Shown piece after piece: positions 17,494 to 26,495 of a stretch of 57,763 bases of DNA. The translations under genes and the position numbers were made by a program. The notes beneath the pieces were generated by a model. That model saw only the letters and a program-made list of their open reading frames with translations. It did no database searches and was not told where the DNA came from. The stretch comes from an uncultured Saprospiraceae bacterium. GTDB taxonomy: Bacteria > Bacteroidota > Bacteroidia > Chitinophagales > Saprospiraceae. Location of the stretch: the NCBI GenBank assembly GCA_938008185.1, contig CALLLR010000171.1, positions 1 through 57,763 of the forward strand. Direction: 5' to 3'. Within the stretch, counting starts at the first letter, position 1; the number at the start of each line of letters is the position of its first letter.

Positions 17494-18228
17494 TTAATCC
17501 GGTGAATCACCTTCTTTTTCCGGATTTACCGCCGTCTTTTTTTCGCGCAATTTCCGGGCTATTTTTTGATCGTTATTACTTTCGTAGATCGTGTACTGTT
17601 CGTATTTCGTCAAATCTTTTTCTGCCCAAATATCTTTTCCGATATTACAAAGGACAATTAATTCGTCGTAAAGTTTATTTCCCAATTCGATCCTTCGTTC
17701 TACGGCGATATCTCGGTCTGCTACCTTATCTTGCTGGATATTTAAGGCATTTTCAAAACCCAGACAAGCGTCCGCCACTCTTTTTATACTGTTTTCATTA
17801 ACCCCCACATCCGCGAGAAAGTCAATTTGTTTACGGGCTACCCGAATGACCCGTCTGCCACAAAACAGCAGTTGGGCATCGGTCATATCGCCCATCTTGG
17901 CCGTCCCGAATTTTCGGTATCGTCCCGTGCGATTACTGAATTTTATGGCGACCCGGGTCATAATGCTACGAATGGCCGTCTTTAATTTTTCCGCCGCCTG
18001 GTACTTTTTATCCGTTACAATCATTTGATCACCAACGAGTTCGTCGTCGTCCGGTAGTTCTTTAAATTTTAGAACAGTGGCCTTAAAACCATTCATTCGA
18101 TCTCCATTATAACCGTATTGATCAAAGCGTTTTTTATCCCGAATCGCATATTTTAATCGTTCAGCACACTGGAGATACAGATCGGCATCGGGAAAATTAT
18201 ACTTTCGGTGGAGTGCTTGCTTTTTCAT
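17494..18228 (-). CDS. uncharacterised helical protein
   Basis: The 244-residue protein is not a family I recognise. It lacks a signal peptide or membrane helix, is rich in Lys, Arg, Asp and Glu and is predicted mainly helical, with a charged C-terminus ending EKEGDSPD. A block GDMTDAQLLFCGRRVIRVARK (about 117) and ...ERRIELGNKLYDELIVLCNIGKDI suggest helical packing. It lies upstream of the DUF1573-yajC run and has its own strong promoter. A cytoplasmic structural or regulatory role is only a guess. Confidence 0.7.
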   Translation of the reverse strand: MKKQALHRKYNFPDADLYLQCAERLKYAIRDKKRFDQYGYNGDRMNGFKATVLKFKELPDDDELVGDQMIVTDKKYQAAEKLKTAIRSIMTRVAIKFSNRTGRYRKFGTAKMGDMTDAQLLFCGRRVIRVARKQIDFLADVGVNENSIKRVADACLGFENALNIQQDKVADRDIAVERRIELGNKLYDELIVLCNIGKDIWAEKDLTKYEQYTIYESNNDQKIARKLREKKTAVNPEKEGDSPD

Positions 18229-18274
18229 AATTTCATAAGTGTTTCTTACTGTTTATCAACTTTTTAGTTCCCAA

Positions 18275-18305
18275 CAAAGATAAAAGATCAAAGATAAAAA
18301 ACAAA
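18275..18305 (-). promoter_or_regulatory. textbook Bacteroidota promoter for the 17494-18228 gene
   Basis: On the minus strand TTTG (18302-18305) is followed after exactly 19 bases by TATCTTTG (18275-18282), the consensus -33 and -7 boxes for the Bacteroidota primary sigma factor. It ends 46 bases before the start codon at 18228. A second TATCTTTG lies at 18289-18296. Confidence 0.65.
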
Positions 18306-18513
18306 AATTTTTAGATTGTTTTTTAATAAATATTTGCTAGGTTTTTTTTTACTCAGGTGAAATTTTCTTTGTTGATTGAACCCGACCAATTTCAACCAGT
18401 TTATTTATAAATCTATCTTATCTCGACTTTAGAGATTTGCGATTGGCCGATGGGTTGTCTGAGCAATAGAGGCAATTCAACGATGGTAATAAAAACAAGG
18501 ATATTTTTTTATG

Positions 18514-18563
18514 TTTTAGGAAACCAATAGCCAAATGCGAAGTTTGGCTTTAGCCAAACTAAT
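18514..18563. repeat. dispersed hairpin repeat, copy 1
   Basis: TTTTAGGAAACCAATAGCC then AAGTTTGGCTTTAGCCAAAC recurs, with a 5-base gap, at 38551-38593. Within it AGTTTGGCT (18541-18549) pairs perfectly with AGCCAAACT (18552-18560). No protein or terminator role is evident. Confidence 0.5.
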
Positions 18564-18601
18564 AAAACTTACCTAAATGACACTGAACCTTTTTTTATAT
18601 A

Positions 18602-18631
18602 ATTGAGTAAAATAAATTAGATTTAATTTTG
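18602..18631 (+). promoter_or_regulatory. probable promoter of the methyltransferase gene
   Basis: TAATTTTG (18624-18631) matches TAnnTTTG. ATTG at 18602-18605, 18 bases upstream, is one base off the TTTG -33 box. The start codon is 73 bases downstream. Confidence 0.4.
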
Positions 18632-18672
18632 CTAAAACCATAATTATCATGGAAAATCTCCATAGGTCCATG

Positions 18673-18704
18673 TTCAACAATTCAAGCAGTAAAGCGCCTC
18701 AACC
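18673..18704. repeat. TTCAAC...GCGCCTCAAC motif, copy 1
   Basis: TTCAACAATTCAAGCAG followed by GCGCCTCAACC abuts the ATG at 18705. The same parts occur at 34643-34674, and in swapped order at 40461-40491. Confidence 0.5.
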
Positions 18705-20312
18705 ATGACCAAAGATCAAAAAAAAATACTCCGTGCCGATCTTTTCCGCCATCTCGATGGAATTGTAACCGGACCTACAGCTTTTGCCCTACACCAAAAA
18801 GGCGTGCTGGATTTTTTATTAAAAAAGAAAGTGTGCACTCTGCAAGAACTCGTAGATACCTTCGCAGCCAACGAAGGCTACTTAAACGTTGCTTTAAGAG
18901 TATTGGCCGCACAATCCTGGATTGATTACCAAGTCAAAAATGATCAGGTTTTGGTGCGTACCAATGAGCAGAGTATTCCGGCATTTGCGCTGGTGCCACT
19001 ATACGAGGAGGTAGTGGAATTGATGAAACTTTCGGGTAAGTACCATCGCCGGAAATTTGAGATGGAACCTTTTTTATTTCTGGAAAATATTTTTAAAAAT
19101 TTTAAGACTAATTACGGAATTACGCTTTCCGATAATCCCGAGATTTCTAAAATCCAGCAGCAAGTGTTAAAGCATATTGAAGGAGTTTTAGTGGGACCAA
19201 CGGTCGTGTCACTGGGCATGAACGGTATGTTTCACAAGTATTTTATGGAAGCTTCTTTTATGCCCGAAGAATTTCATGGAGATGGAGAAAGCTTTGCCCG
19301 ACTTCTGGATATTTTTGTTTTTCTGGGGTGGTTTGAAAAGAAAAGTAATACCTACAAATTTACAGAAAAAGGATTGTTCTATGCCAAGCGCGCCAGTGCT
19401 TACGGTGTAACCGTCTCTTATATTCCGGCGTTTCGAAAAGTGTCCGAATTGATATTTGGAGATCCGGGTATTTTCTGGAATCTCCCCGCAGGAAGTCCCG
19501 AAATTCACGTAGATCGGGAGATGAACGTGTGGGGTAGTGGAGGTGCGCACGCGGCCTATTTTAAGGTGGTAGACGAGATTATCATCGATATTTTTAATCA
19601 GCCGATTGATCAGCAACCGAAAGGAATTGTCGACATGGGATGTGGAAACGGCGCCTTCTTAATTCATTTATACGAGGTAATCGAAAGCCGAACGTTAAGA
19701 GGTAAAATGCTGGAAGAACATCCTTTGTTTTTGGTAGGAGCGGACTATAATGCCGCCGCTCTAAAAGTGACCAGAGCCAATATCATCCAATCCGAAATCT
19801 GGGCCAAAGTTATCTGGGGAGATATTGGTCGGCCCGATTTACTAGCAAAAGATTTATCCGAAAATTATGGAATTGAACTAAAAGATCTGCTCAATGTCCG
19901 GACCTTTTTAGATCACAACCGCATCTGGAGCGAACCCATCGAGCCGACCCCCGACCGGGAAAGCAGCTCAACGGGGGCGTACGTTTTCCGGGGAAAGAGA
20001 ATCTCCACCGCCAACGTAGAAGACAATCTTCGGGAGCATTTCGCGAAATGGGCGCCGTACGTATCGCAGTTTGGTTTACTCGTTATTGAGTTGCATACCA
20101 TAGCAGCAGATATTACTGCCAGGAATTTGGGGCGTACCGCAGCTACGGCTTACGATGCTACTCATGGATTTTCGGATCAGTATATTGTCGAGATTGAGGT
20201 ATTTAATAAGATTGCGGCCGAGGCAAAATTGTTTCCGGTAAAGAAGCATTTTAGTAAATTTCCTGATTCTGAATTGGCCACGGTGAGTATTAATTTATTG
20301 CGGGCGAAGTAG
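18705..20312 (+). CDS. class I SAM-dependent methyltransferase with duplicated winged-helix region
   Basis: The 535-residue protein has a Rossmann methyltransferase domain in its second half, with the SAM motif GIVDMGCGNGAF (about 308-317) and a following acidic VGADYNAAALK. The N-terminal half contains two similar helical segments, LFRHLDGIVTGPTAFALHQK at about 13-32 and VLKHIEGVLVGPTVVSLGMN at about 147-166. These look like a duplicated winged-helix dimerisation unit, as in O-methyltransferase-type enzymes. The substrate is not evident. The gene stands alone, so no pathway can be assigned. Confidence 0.8.
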   Translation: MTKDQKKILRADLFRHLDGIVTGPTAFALHQKGVLDFLLKKKVCTLQELVDTFAANEGYLNVALRVLAAQSWIDYQVKNDQVLVRTNEQSIPAFALVPLYEEVVELMKLSGKYHRRKFEMEPFLFLENIFKNFKTNYGITLSDNPEISKIQQQVLKHIEGVLVGPTVVSLGMNGMFHKYFMEASFMPEEFHGDGESFARLLDIFVFLGWFEKKSNTYKFTEKGLFYAKRASAYGVTVSYIPAFRKVSELIFGDPGIFWNLPAGSPEIHVDREMNVWGSGGAHAAYFKVVDEIIIDIFNQPIDQQPKGIVDMGCGNGAFLIHLYEVIESRTLRGKMLEEHPLFLVGADYNAAALKVTRANIIQSEIWAKVIWGDIGRPDLLAKDLSENYGIELKDLLNVRTFLDHNRIWSEPIEPTPDRESSSTGAYVFRGKRISTANVEDNLREHFAKWAPYVSQFGLLVIELHTIAADITARNLGRTAATAYDATHGFSDQYIVEIEVFNKIAAEAKLFPVKKHFSKFPDSELATVSINLLRAK

Positions 20313-20391
20313 AAATTCAATTCTTATTCAAATCAATTTTCTGATTTTAGCTTTAATGGCGCCTGCATTTTAGATTGAAGTGTCCGTTCTT

Positions 20392-20575
20392 TCAATAATT
20401 TTGAAGGAACCATTTCCCATTTCTTGTTGTTGGAAGCTTATATTCTACTCCTTTGCTGATTTGTCTAATAATTAAAGCCAATCTGAATAAATGAACTACC
20501 AAATCACCGTCTATTCCACCGCCCTGTTTTCCACCTGGATAAATATCGAAGAACTCAATCTCCTTTTCGAATGTT
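20392..20575 (-). pseudogene. possible gene remnant after the T9SS adhesin
   Basis: Just past the adhesin stop, the minus strand reads FEKEIEFFDIYPGGKQGGGI and then DGDLVVHLFRLALIIRQISK before a TAG at 20392. The composition looks protein-like, but no convincing start is free of the adhesin gene and no family is recognised. It may be a decayed fragment or chance. Confidence 0.2.
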
Positions 20576-23500
20576 TTACTTAATAATACTAACATCACCC
20601 TGATACATCTTCACCACACCATCCACAAATTGAATTTGCATAATATAAACGAAGACGCCCGGATTCATACTTTGACCTTTTAGCGTTCCATCCCAGCCAA
20701 CTTTCGGATCATTGATGTCGATGTTATGGGCTTCGTAAACCAATTCTCCCCACCGGTCAAAGATTTTAAAATAGGAGATGGATGCAACCGAATTATCTCC
20801 GTTGGCGAAAAAATAATCATTGGTACCATCGGCGTTGGGAGAGAAGGCATTTGGAATGTAAACATTCCTTGGCTTTTCAACGATTATCTGCATCGTATCT
20901 ACGTAAGTACAACCCGTAATTGAATCTACCGCGGTAATTAGATACGTCGTCGTATTGTTGGGTTTCCCAATGGGTCGGAGACAATTTTCACAATCTAGAT
21001 ACTCCTCAGAAGTCCAATTGATCAATTGGTTTACCATCGGAAATAAGACTCCGTCAATCCTTACACTGTCTCCTAACTCAATTGTTTTATCTGCTCCGGC
21101 CGAAATAAAAATCTGTGGAGGTTCGTAAATTTCTATTTCGGTGGTGGTCGTACAATTATTGGCATCCTGGGTCAGCAAGGTGTAAAAGCCGCCGTCCAGG
21201 TTAGAAAAATTAAGCATGGTAGAAAAAGGATCTTCATTTAAACTAAAAGAGTAGGGCGGTACACCACCCGTGACCGCCGATATCCCGATGGCTCCATCTT
21301 CTTCGTCAAAGCAAGTTACATCTTCGTGGTCTACCAAAACGATCAGAGAATCTGGTTGGGTAATCATAAATTCCGTTTCGTAGACGCAATCCTGATCATT
21401 GGTAATCGAAACTTGATACGTTCCAATGGATAAATTGGTCAAGTCGGGAACCGTAACATTATTGGACCAGTTAAATTGATATTCTTCGGTAGTTGCAGTA
21501 GGAGTGATGGCGGTAATACTTCCGTTATTTTCACCGTAACAAAGTATATTCGTTTGCGAAAAATCCACAACGGGAGAAGGAGAATAGGTTACATAAATAC
21601 TATCTGCTCCGGTGCAGCCGTTCGAAAAATCAGCCATCACCCAATATAGACCTTCCGAATTAACCTGATAAGTTGAACCAGCAGATGCATCCTGCCATGA
21701 CCATTCCGCCGGGGCAGAAGTATTGGGTATCAACGTTAAATCTTCTCCTTCACAAACGATGGTGTCCGCTCCCAGGGTCAAATCAGGAGTTTGCGCAAAA
21801 GTGATGCTTATCTCATCGGTTCTTTGACAGCCCTCGCTATTCGTCACCGTCACCGAACTATTACCAGACATGGTAACCAGCAGATCAGGATTGGTAGAAC
21901 CATCGCTCCACTCGTAACTGGTAATATCCGGTAGCGTAGCATCTAACACCAGGGAATTTTCATCGCATAATATCTGGTCCGGACCAAGGTCGAGTACCGC
22001 AATGTTTGAATACGCTACGTATATACTATCGGCCGCTGCACACCCATTTGAAAAATTAACCGTTATCCAGTATAACCCTTCTGTGGTGACCGTGAAGTTT
22101 GACGCATTAGATCCATCTTGCCAGGACCAACTACTTGCGGTAGCATTCAGCGGGGCTAAAGTCAGCATCTCTTCACTACAAAGCAAGGTGTCTGCTCCCA
22201 GCTCTAAATCCGGGGTTTCAGCAAAAGTGATATTCAGATCATCAGTAATAGGACAACCGTTACTACCCGTCACGGTTACCGAATAATTGCCGGAAGTAGT
22301 AACGAACAGGCTGGACTCAGAACTGCCATCATTCCATTCGTAGCTGATGACATCGGGTATGGTAGCATCCAAAACCAGGGAGTTTTCGTCACACACTACC
22401 TGATCCACGCCAAGGTCCAAGATAGAGGTATCAAAAGTAGAAATCACAAAAGAGTCCCGACGAGCACACCCACCGATATTAACATCTACCCAGAAGGTAC
22501 CCGGACCAATTGCGTCATAAGTTGGATTACTGGAACCGTCCTGCCATTGATAAGTGGCGTTAAGGGTCGAGGCATCCAGAAAGAGACTGGTTCCTCCATC
22601 GCAGACTATGGTATCCAGTAAAGTCGAATTATTATCCAGTACATCAATTTGTAAAAGGAAGGTGTCCCGTTCGTTACAGGCGTTGGGGTTGATGGCAATT
22701 TGCCTGACGGTATAAGATCCGCTTTCGGTAAAAGTGTAACTTGGATTTTCTTCCGTTGAGGTGTCGTTGGTCCCAAAATCCCATTCAAAAGTTACGCCAT
22801 TGGCACCTGAATAATTAAAGTCAATCGTCAATGGAACACATCCGCTGGTTGGGGCATCTATAAACGCTGAGGCGGTGACGGTTTCTATTTCAAAATCTAC
22901 TTTAAAAACACCAATGGAACAATTGGAACTGTTGATTTGCGAATAAGCATTGGGAAGGGTATTCATCACCCGGCCGGGAACACAGGAACATACCGCCTGG
23001 TAAACGACTCCTGATTTATCAAAACGACTGGTCCCTCCGTCCACATGATTTGCTTCCCCGTAGTAGGTTCCAAATTCCAGGGCTTCTGCATTGGGAGATA
23101 GTTTTGCTAAATAAAAATATTCGTTACTAGATGGTTCTATGGCATCATTGGTCGTAGGCAAGTCATTTTCGGCGCCGTATCCAGAGAAGTAGATACCATT
23201 ACATTTATCAACCATAAATGCCACCGGAACAAAGTCATAACCAAAGGCACTTCCGGTTCCAATGACCGTACTGTAAACTCGTTCACTTAAATCTGAACTA
23301 AAACCAGCCAGAAATTGTCTGCTCCCCGGATTTGAAAAATAGGTGTTTGGGGTCACCTCAATGGTGCCGGTAGTTTGACCAAAAATATGCACATTATCGT
23401 CTTCGTCCAAATCCAAAAAATAACTATAATCGTTTCCGGAAGATCCAAAGAAAGTGCTGTTTACAATATTTTCACCATCACTTGACAGCTTTACCACGTA

Positions 23501-25060
23501 AGCAGAAGCAGTTCCTCCCGGCCAGGTTGGTTCGAATCCATCCGTCCCAATGGGGAAATTTTGACTTGCCGTCATCCCCGAAACAATGACCTGGCCATCA
23601 TCCTGTACCCGAATACCAAGACCGATATCTATCTCCGAGCCTCCAAGGTAGGTAGACCAAAACAAGGCAGATAAATCACTATTAATTTTTAAAGCTACCA
23701 CATCCTGATCTCCATTCGTAGTGGATTGAAATGCATTGTCCGTAACTGGAAAATTAATAGAAAGAGTAGAGGAGATAACGTAAATATTATTTTGTGCGTC
23801 AAGAATAATTTCTCCTCTGTTTGCATCGTGAAAATTTGGGGCGGACTGGTTGATGCCATCATCACTAAATCCACCTAAATAGGTAGAGCCAACCAACCCG
23901 CTTCCGTCCGCATTCAACTTTGTAACGACAATATCTGAACCTCCACTATTATTCGTTTGGAACGCACTGCTGGTAACGGGATAATCAGCAGACCTTGAAA
24001 TTCCATAAATACAGAGTTGACCATTAAAGTCAACGACCATACTATGTGGTTGATCCGTAGAGCTTCCTCCAACGTAGGTAGCGTAAATCTGTTGGCTTCC
24101 ATCCGGATTATACTTGGTAATGGCAATATCCCGTGACCCACCACCATAATTCATTTGGAAGGAACCAAAGGTAGTTGGATAACCCACGCCAAACGAGGCA
24201 CCACCCGCGTAGATATTCCCGGCATTATCGTAGGTAGCCGTAAAGCCCCAGTTGTCAGAAGGTGCGCCAGAAATAGTCGCTGCTACTACCACCGGATCGA
24301 TAATTAAAGGATAGGCAGAATCGTAGCCATTGGGAAATTCAAATGAAATAATATTGTTTGCTAATTGATATTCACAATCAACTGCTATTTCAATCCCATT
24401 AATCTGCTGGTAAGCATAAGGTCGCTGTTCTTTTACTTGGGTGATAGAAGTTTCCACCAGCAAATTTCCCTCTTCGATGGATAGTCCGTCGGTTCCGTTA
24501 TAAGCCATTTGTATGATCCCCGGATCAATCCCCGGCGCTACGATAAAGTCGTATTTGAAATTTCCTTCCTGGCTATACGCGGTCATATCAATCCCACTAT
24601 ATAAGTTTTTGTAAGCAACCCCATGAAAAACCGGAACCTTACCGGCCCAGCGTTTCTCATCATTTCCATAAAAGTAATTATGATAGGTCTGTTGTTTCCC
24701 GCGGCCACTAATCTGAGGATTGGGAGCAGCCCCCAGAAATTTTACTTGATAAGCATGATTATTCCAGGTCAGGGTATCCGTACCAGGCTTATTATGGTGT
24801 AATTTATCCAGAATAGATAAATCATGAAAATGCCAGGTCAAAGCATCTTTTTCCAGGTATAAGGCATTGATTCCTCCGATCTCTGCTTTATAGGCGACCT
24901 TGGGGTTCCATTGGTTTTTATTAGGAATAAAAAGTAATGCTCCTTTTTTGGCAGAATGATCGTGCAGCGAAGCACAGCTTTGGGCAGTTAGATTAAGATT
25001 AATAGAGACGAGCGAAAAAAATAGAATTGTGAGAAATAGCGAACGGATTGACTTCATCAT
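20576..25060 (-). CDS. giant T9SS type B secreted adhesin with SBBP, PKD and SprB-like repeats
   Basis: The 1494-residue protein has a signal peptide (MMKSIRSLFLTILFF...LTAQS). An N-terminal region (about 30-255) of the kind that precedes SBBP repeats follows. Beta-propeller-like SBBP units (about 260-690) repeat patterns such as DGSQQIYATYVGGSS. A PKD domain lies at about 735-810, then five Cys-containing units of about 72 residues (815-1170). Two SprB-like repeats start CYGENNGSI (about 1173) and CFDEEDGAI (about 1250). The last 97 residues, starting NVYIPNAFSPNADGTND, are the gliding-motility-associated C-terminal domain recognised by T9SS (type B). It should be exported and attached to the cell surface. 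A role in adhesion or gliding is inferred. Confidence 0.92.
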   Translation of the reverse strand: MMKSIRSLFLTILFFSLVSINLNLTAQSCASLHDHSAKKGALLFIPNKNQWNPKVAYKAEIGGINALYLEKDALTWHFHDLSILDKLHHNKPGTDTLTWNNHAYQVKFLGAAPNPQISGRGKQQTYHNYFYGNDEKRWAGKVPVFHGVAYKNLYSGIDMTAYSQEGNFKYDFIVAPGIDPGIIQMAYNGTDGLSIEEGNLLVETSITQVKEQRPYAYQQINGIEIAVDCEYQLANNIISFEFPNGYDSAYPLIIDPVVVAATISGAPSDNWGFTATYDNAGNIYAGGASFGVGYPTTFGSFQMNYGGGSRDIAITKYNPDGSQQIYATYVGGSSTDQPHSMVVDFNGQLCIYGISRSADYPVTSSAFQTNNSGGSDIVVTKLNADGSGLVGSTYLGGFSDDGINQSAPNFHDANRGEIILDAQNNIYVISSTLSINFPVTDNAFQSTTNGDQDVVALKINSDLSALFWSTYLGGSEIDIGLGIRVQDDGQVIVSGMTASQNFPIGTDGFEPTWPGGTASAYVVKLSSDGENIVNSTFFGSSGNDYSYFLDLDEDDNVHIFGQTTGTIEVTPNTYFSNPGSRQFLAGFSSDLSERVYSTVIGTGSAFGYDFVPVAFMVDKCNGIYFSGYGAENDLPTTNDAIEPSSNEYFYLAKLSPNAEALEFGTYYGEANHVDGGTSRFDKSGVVYQAVCSCVPGRVMNTLPNAYSQINSSNCSIGVFKVDFEIETVTASAFIDAPTSGCVPLTIDFNYSGANGVTFEWDFGTNDTSTEENPSYTFTESGSYTVRQIAINPNACNERDTFLLQIDVLDNNSTLLDTIVCDGGTSLFLDASTLNATYQWQDGSSNPTYDAIGPGTFWVDVNIGGCARRDSFVISTFDTSILDLGVDQVVCDENSLVLDATIPDVISYEWNDGSSESSLFVTTSGNYSVTVTGSNGCPITDDLNITFAETPDLELGADTLLCSEEMLTLAPLNATASSWSWQDGSNASNFTVTTEGLYWITVNFSNGCAAADSIYVAYSNIAVLDLGPDQILCDENSLVLDATLPDITSYEWSDGSTNPDLLVTMSGNSSVTVTNSEGCQRTDEISITFAQTPDLTLGADTIVCEGEDLTLIPNTSAPAEWSWQDASAGSTYQVNSEGLYWVMADFSNGCTGADSIYVTYSPSPVVDFSQTNILCYGENNGSITAITPTATTEEYQFNWSNNVTVPDLTNLSIGTYQVSITNDQDCVYETEFMITQPDSLIVLVDHEDVTCFDEEDGAIGISAVTGGVPPYSFSLNEDPFSTMLNFSNLDGGFYTLLTQDANNCTTTTEIEIYEPPQIFISAGADKTIELGDSVRIDGVLFPMVNQLINWTSEEYLDCENCLRPIGKPNNTTTYLITAVDSITGCTYVDTMQIIVEKPRNVYIPNAFSPNADGTNDYFFANGDNSVASISYFKIFDRWGELVYEAHNIDINDPKVGWDGTLKGQSMNPGVFVYIMQIQFVDGVVKMYQGDVSIIK

Positions 25061-25167
25061 AAATAGTTAAGTAAGTACTGGTCCGGGTACTTGGTCGTAA
25101 GTTTTAGTTTAATGCACTCACATAATAGTTATTTTTTTTTTGTTTTCATACGTTTTTTTGTTAAATA

Positions 25168-25198
25168 TTTGTACTGGCCGACTTTTATGTAAAATTTG
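25168..25198 (+). promoter_or_regulatory. possible promoter of the truncated barrel gene
   Basis: TTTG (25168-25171), 19 bases, then AAAATTTG (25191-25198), one base off TAnnTTTG. It lies 83 bases before the start at 25282. Confidence 0.35.
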
Positions 25199-25281
25199 TA
25201 CTTTTTTGAATTGTTAAATTTTTAAACAGCGTCATAATTTTTTTATATATTGCCATTTGTAATTCTCAAAAAATAAATGAA

Positions 25282-25611
25282 ATGATTAAATTATTAAAAA
25301 ATGCGGTATTATTTACCGGAATCTTTTTAATTTCTTCCGGTGCTTTTGGTCAAAATGCGGTGGGCGGAAAAATCGGTATCAACCTCGCTAAATGGGGCGG
25401 AGATCTGGACGAGGCCATTGGATTCGATAATTTGGAAAGTAACTTAGGTCTTCAGTTTGGTGGAATATTTGAGATTGGAATCAACGAAAAAATTTCCATT
25501 CAGCCCGAATTTTTATATTTTCAAAAAGGAATCAGAAGCGACACTGAGGAGGAATTTTTTGGTGAAACAATTAGAGTAGAAAGTTCCATTGTCCTGAATT
25601 ATTTATTTTAA
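25282..25611 (+). pseudogene. truncated PorT-like outer-membrane beta-barrel gene
   Basis: The 109-residue product has a signal peptide (LFTGIFLISSGAFGQ) and the first strands of an outer-membrane barrel (VGGKIGINLAKWGGDL, LQFGGIFEIGINEKISIQPE, FLYFQKG). Family members are usually about 200 residues and continue after the NYL motif with an IP-rich strand. Here the frame stops right after LNYLF, and palindromic repeat sequence follows. A barrel cannot close with so few strands, so the gene is probably a remnant cut by rearrangement at the repeat. Confidence 0.65.
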
Positions 25612-25637
25612 GGTGATAGCCAGATGGCTGTTTGGCC

Positions 25638-25673
25638 AGTTAGCCCTCTTTTTACGTAAAAAGAGGGCTAACT
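25638..25673. repeat. 36-bp perfect palindrome
   Basis: AGTTAGCCCTCTTTTTAC (25638-25655) is followed directly by its exact reverse complement (25656-25673). It lies 27 bases after the truncated barrel ORF and ahead of the minus-strand 95-residue gene's stop. It may end transcripts, but it resembles repeat sequences near 55250 and 57010. Confidence 0.75.
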
Positions 25674-25742
25674 AGCTTAAAGCCCACCCGCTAAATTCCT
25701 CCAGCCAAGCCCACCGCGTTAGATTTAGCGCTGATAATTTTT

Positions 25743-26030
25743 TTATCGAAATATATCAAATTCCAATTTTAACTGTTGACTAATGTTGCGGATATCTTCG
25801 TGCGTAAAATGAGCAACCGCAGGTTGTAGGTAATTGGCAATCATGGTAGAATTTAAACACTTTGGAAATAAATTTTTGATGACACCATACTTCATCCCAA
25901 GCTTTCGAGCCAGGGCTTTTTTAAATTGCTTTTTGAGGTTTTTTTTCCTGGAAGTTTTTTTGGCAGGTATTGCCACCGCAAAATCCATTCCCATCGAATA
26001 ATCAATCATTGTGTTTTCTTTTTTCAACAT
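25743..26030 (-). CDS. small basic protein, unknown
   Basis: The ORF encodes 95 residues, or 88 from the second Met (MIDYSMGMDF). The middle is strongly basic (KKTSRKKNLKKQFKKALARK) and the C-terminus has HFTHEDIRNISQQLKLEFDI. No family is recognised and no signal peptide is seen. A terminator lies between it and the next minus gene upstream, so it would need its own promoter. Coding status rests on composition only. Confidence 0.45.
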   Translation of the reverse strand: MLKKENTMIDYSMGMDFAVAIPAKKTSRKKNLKKQFKKALARKLGMKYGVIKNLFPKCLNSTMIANYLQPAVAHFTHEDIRNISQQLKLEFDIFR

Positions 26031-26097
26031 CTATTGTGTTTTACTTAATGATACTTAGAAGTATCAATTTTTAGACCAATCATTCTATACGTATAAC

Positions 26098-26130
26098 AAA
26101 AAAAATACCCTGCTCTTCCGGGCAGGGTAT
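26098..26130 (-). terminator. intrinsic terminator after the icd run
   Basis: On the minus strand ATACCCTGC pairs with GCAGGGTAT (26105-26113 and 26122-26130) around eight bases. It is followed by TTTTTTTT (26098-26105). It lies 56 bases past the stop of the 86-residue gene. Confidence 0.85.
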
Positions 26131-26185
26131 CAATGAACCATTATTTACTACTAAATTATTTTATTTATTGAACAAAACAAAAATT

Positions 26186-26446
26186 TTAAACGATTTCGAT
26201 TAAAGTCTGCTTGGTTAGCTTGACATCTAGTCCAAGCTGTTCCATTTGCAAGAGTAGGGTATGAACTTTCATACTATTGGAAGATTTAATTTCCAGCTGA
26301 CCACTTTTGTTCCAGCAAACTTCATCCTGGCTGATTCCCATCTTTTGTAATTTTTGGACCACTACATTTTCAATTTCTTTGCTTTGAAAATCTTTTGCTT
26401 TGTTACAAGCTTTGTGCGTAAATGAATTAGATACTGCGATTACCAT
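26186..26446 (-). CDS. small protein, unknown
   Basis: The 86-residue protein reads MVIAVSNSFTHKACNKAKDF, continuing with KLQKMGISQDEVCWNKSGQLEIKSS. It has two cysteines, mixed alpha/beta composition and no membrane helix. It follows icd by 49 bases on the same strand and precedes a strong terminator, so it is probably co-transcribed with icd. No family is recognised. Confidence 0.6.
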   Translation of the reverse strand: MVIAVSNSFTHKACNKAKDFQSKEIENVVVQKLQKMGISQDEVCWNKSGQLEIKSSNSMKVHTLLLQMEQLGLDVKLTKQTLIEIV

Positions 26447-26495
26447 AATGTTATAAATTTTTGATGTAAAGAAATTTAATAATTTTAAGCCTATA

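Larger units (their letters stand above)
18229..18704. other. 476-bp intergenic region with dispersed repeats
   Basis: No gene is supported. The region holds the promoter of the minus-strand gene, a sequence at 18347-18374 resembling 5693-5720, a repeat with a perfect hairpin (18514-18563), a likely promoter (18602-18631) and the TTCAAC/GCGCCTCAAC motif directly before the next start codon. Confidence 0.5.
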
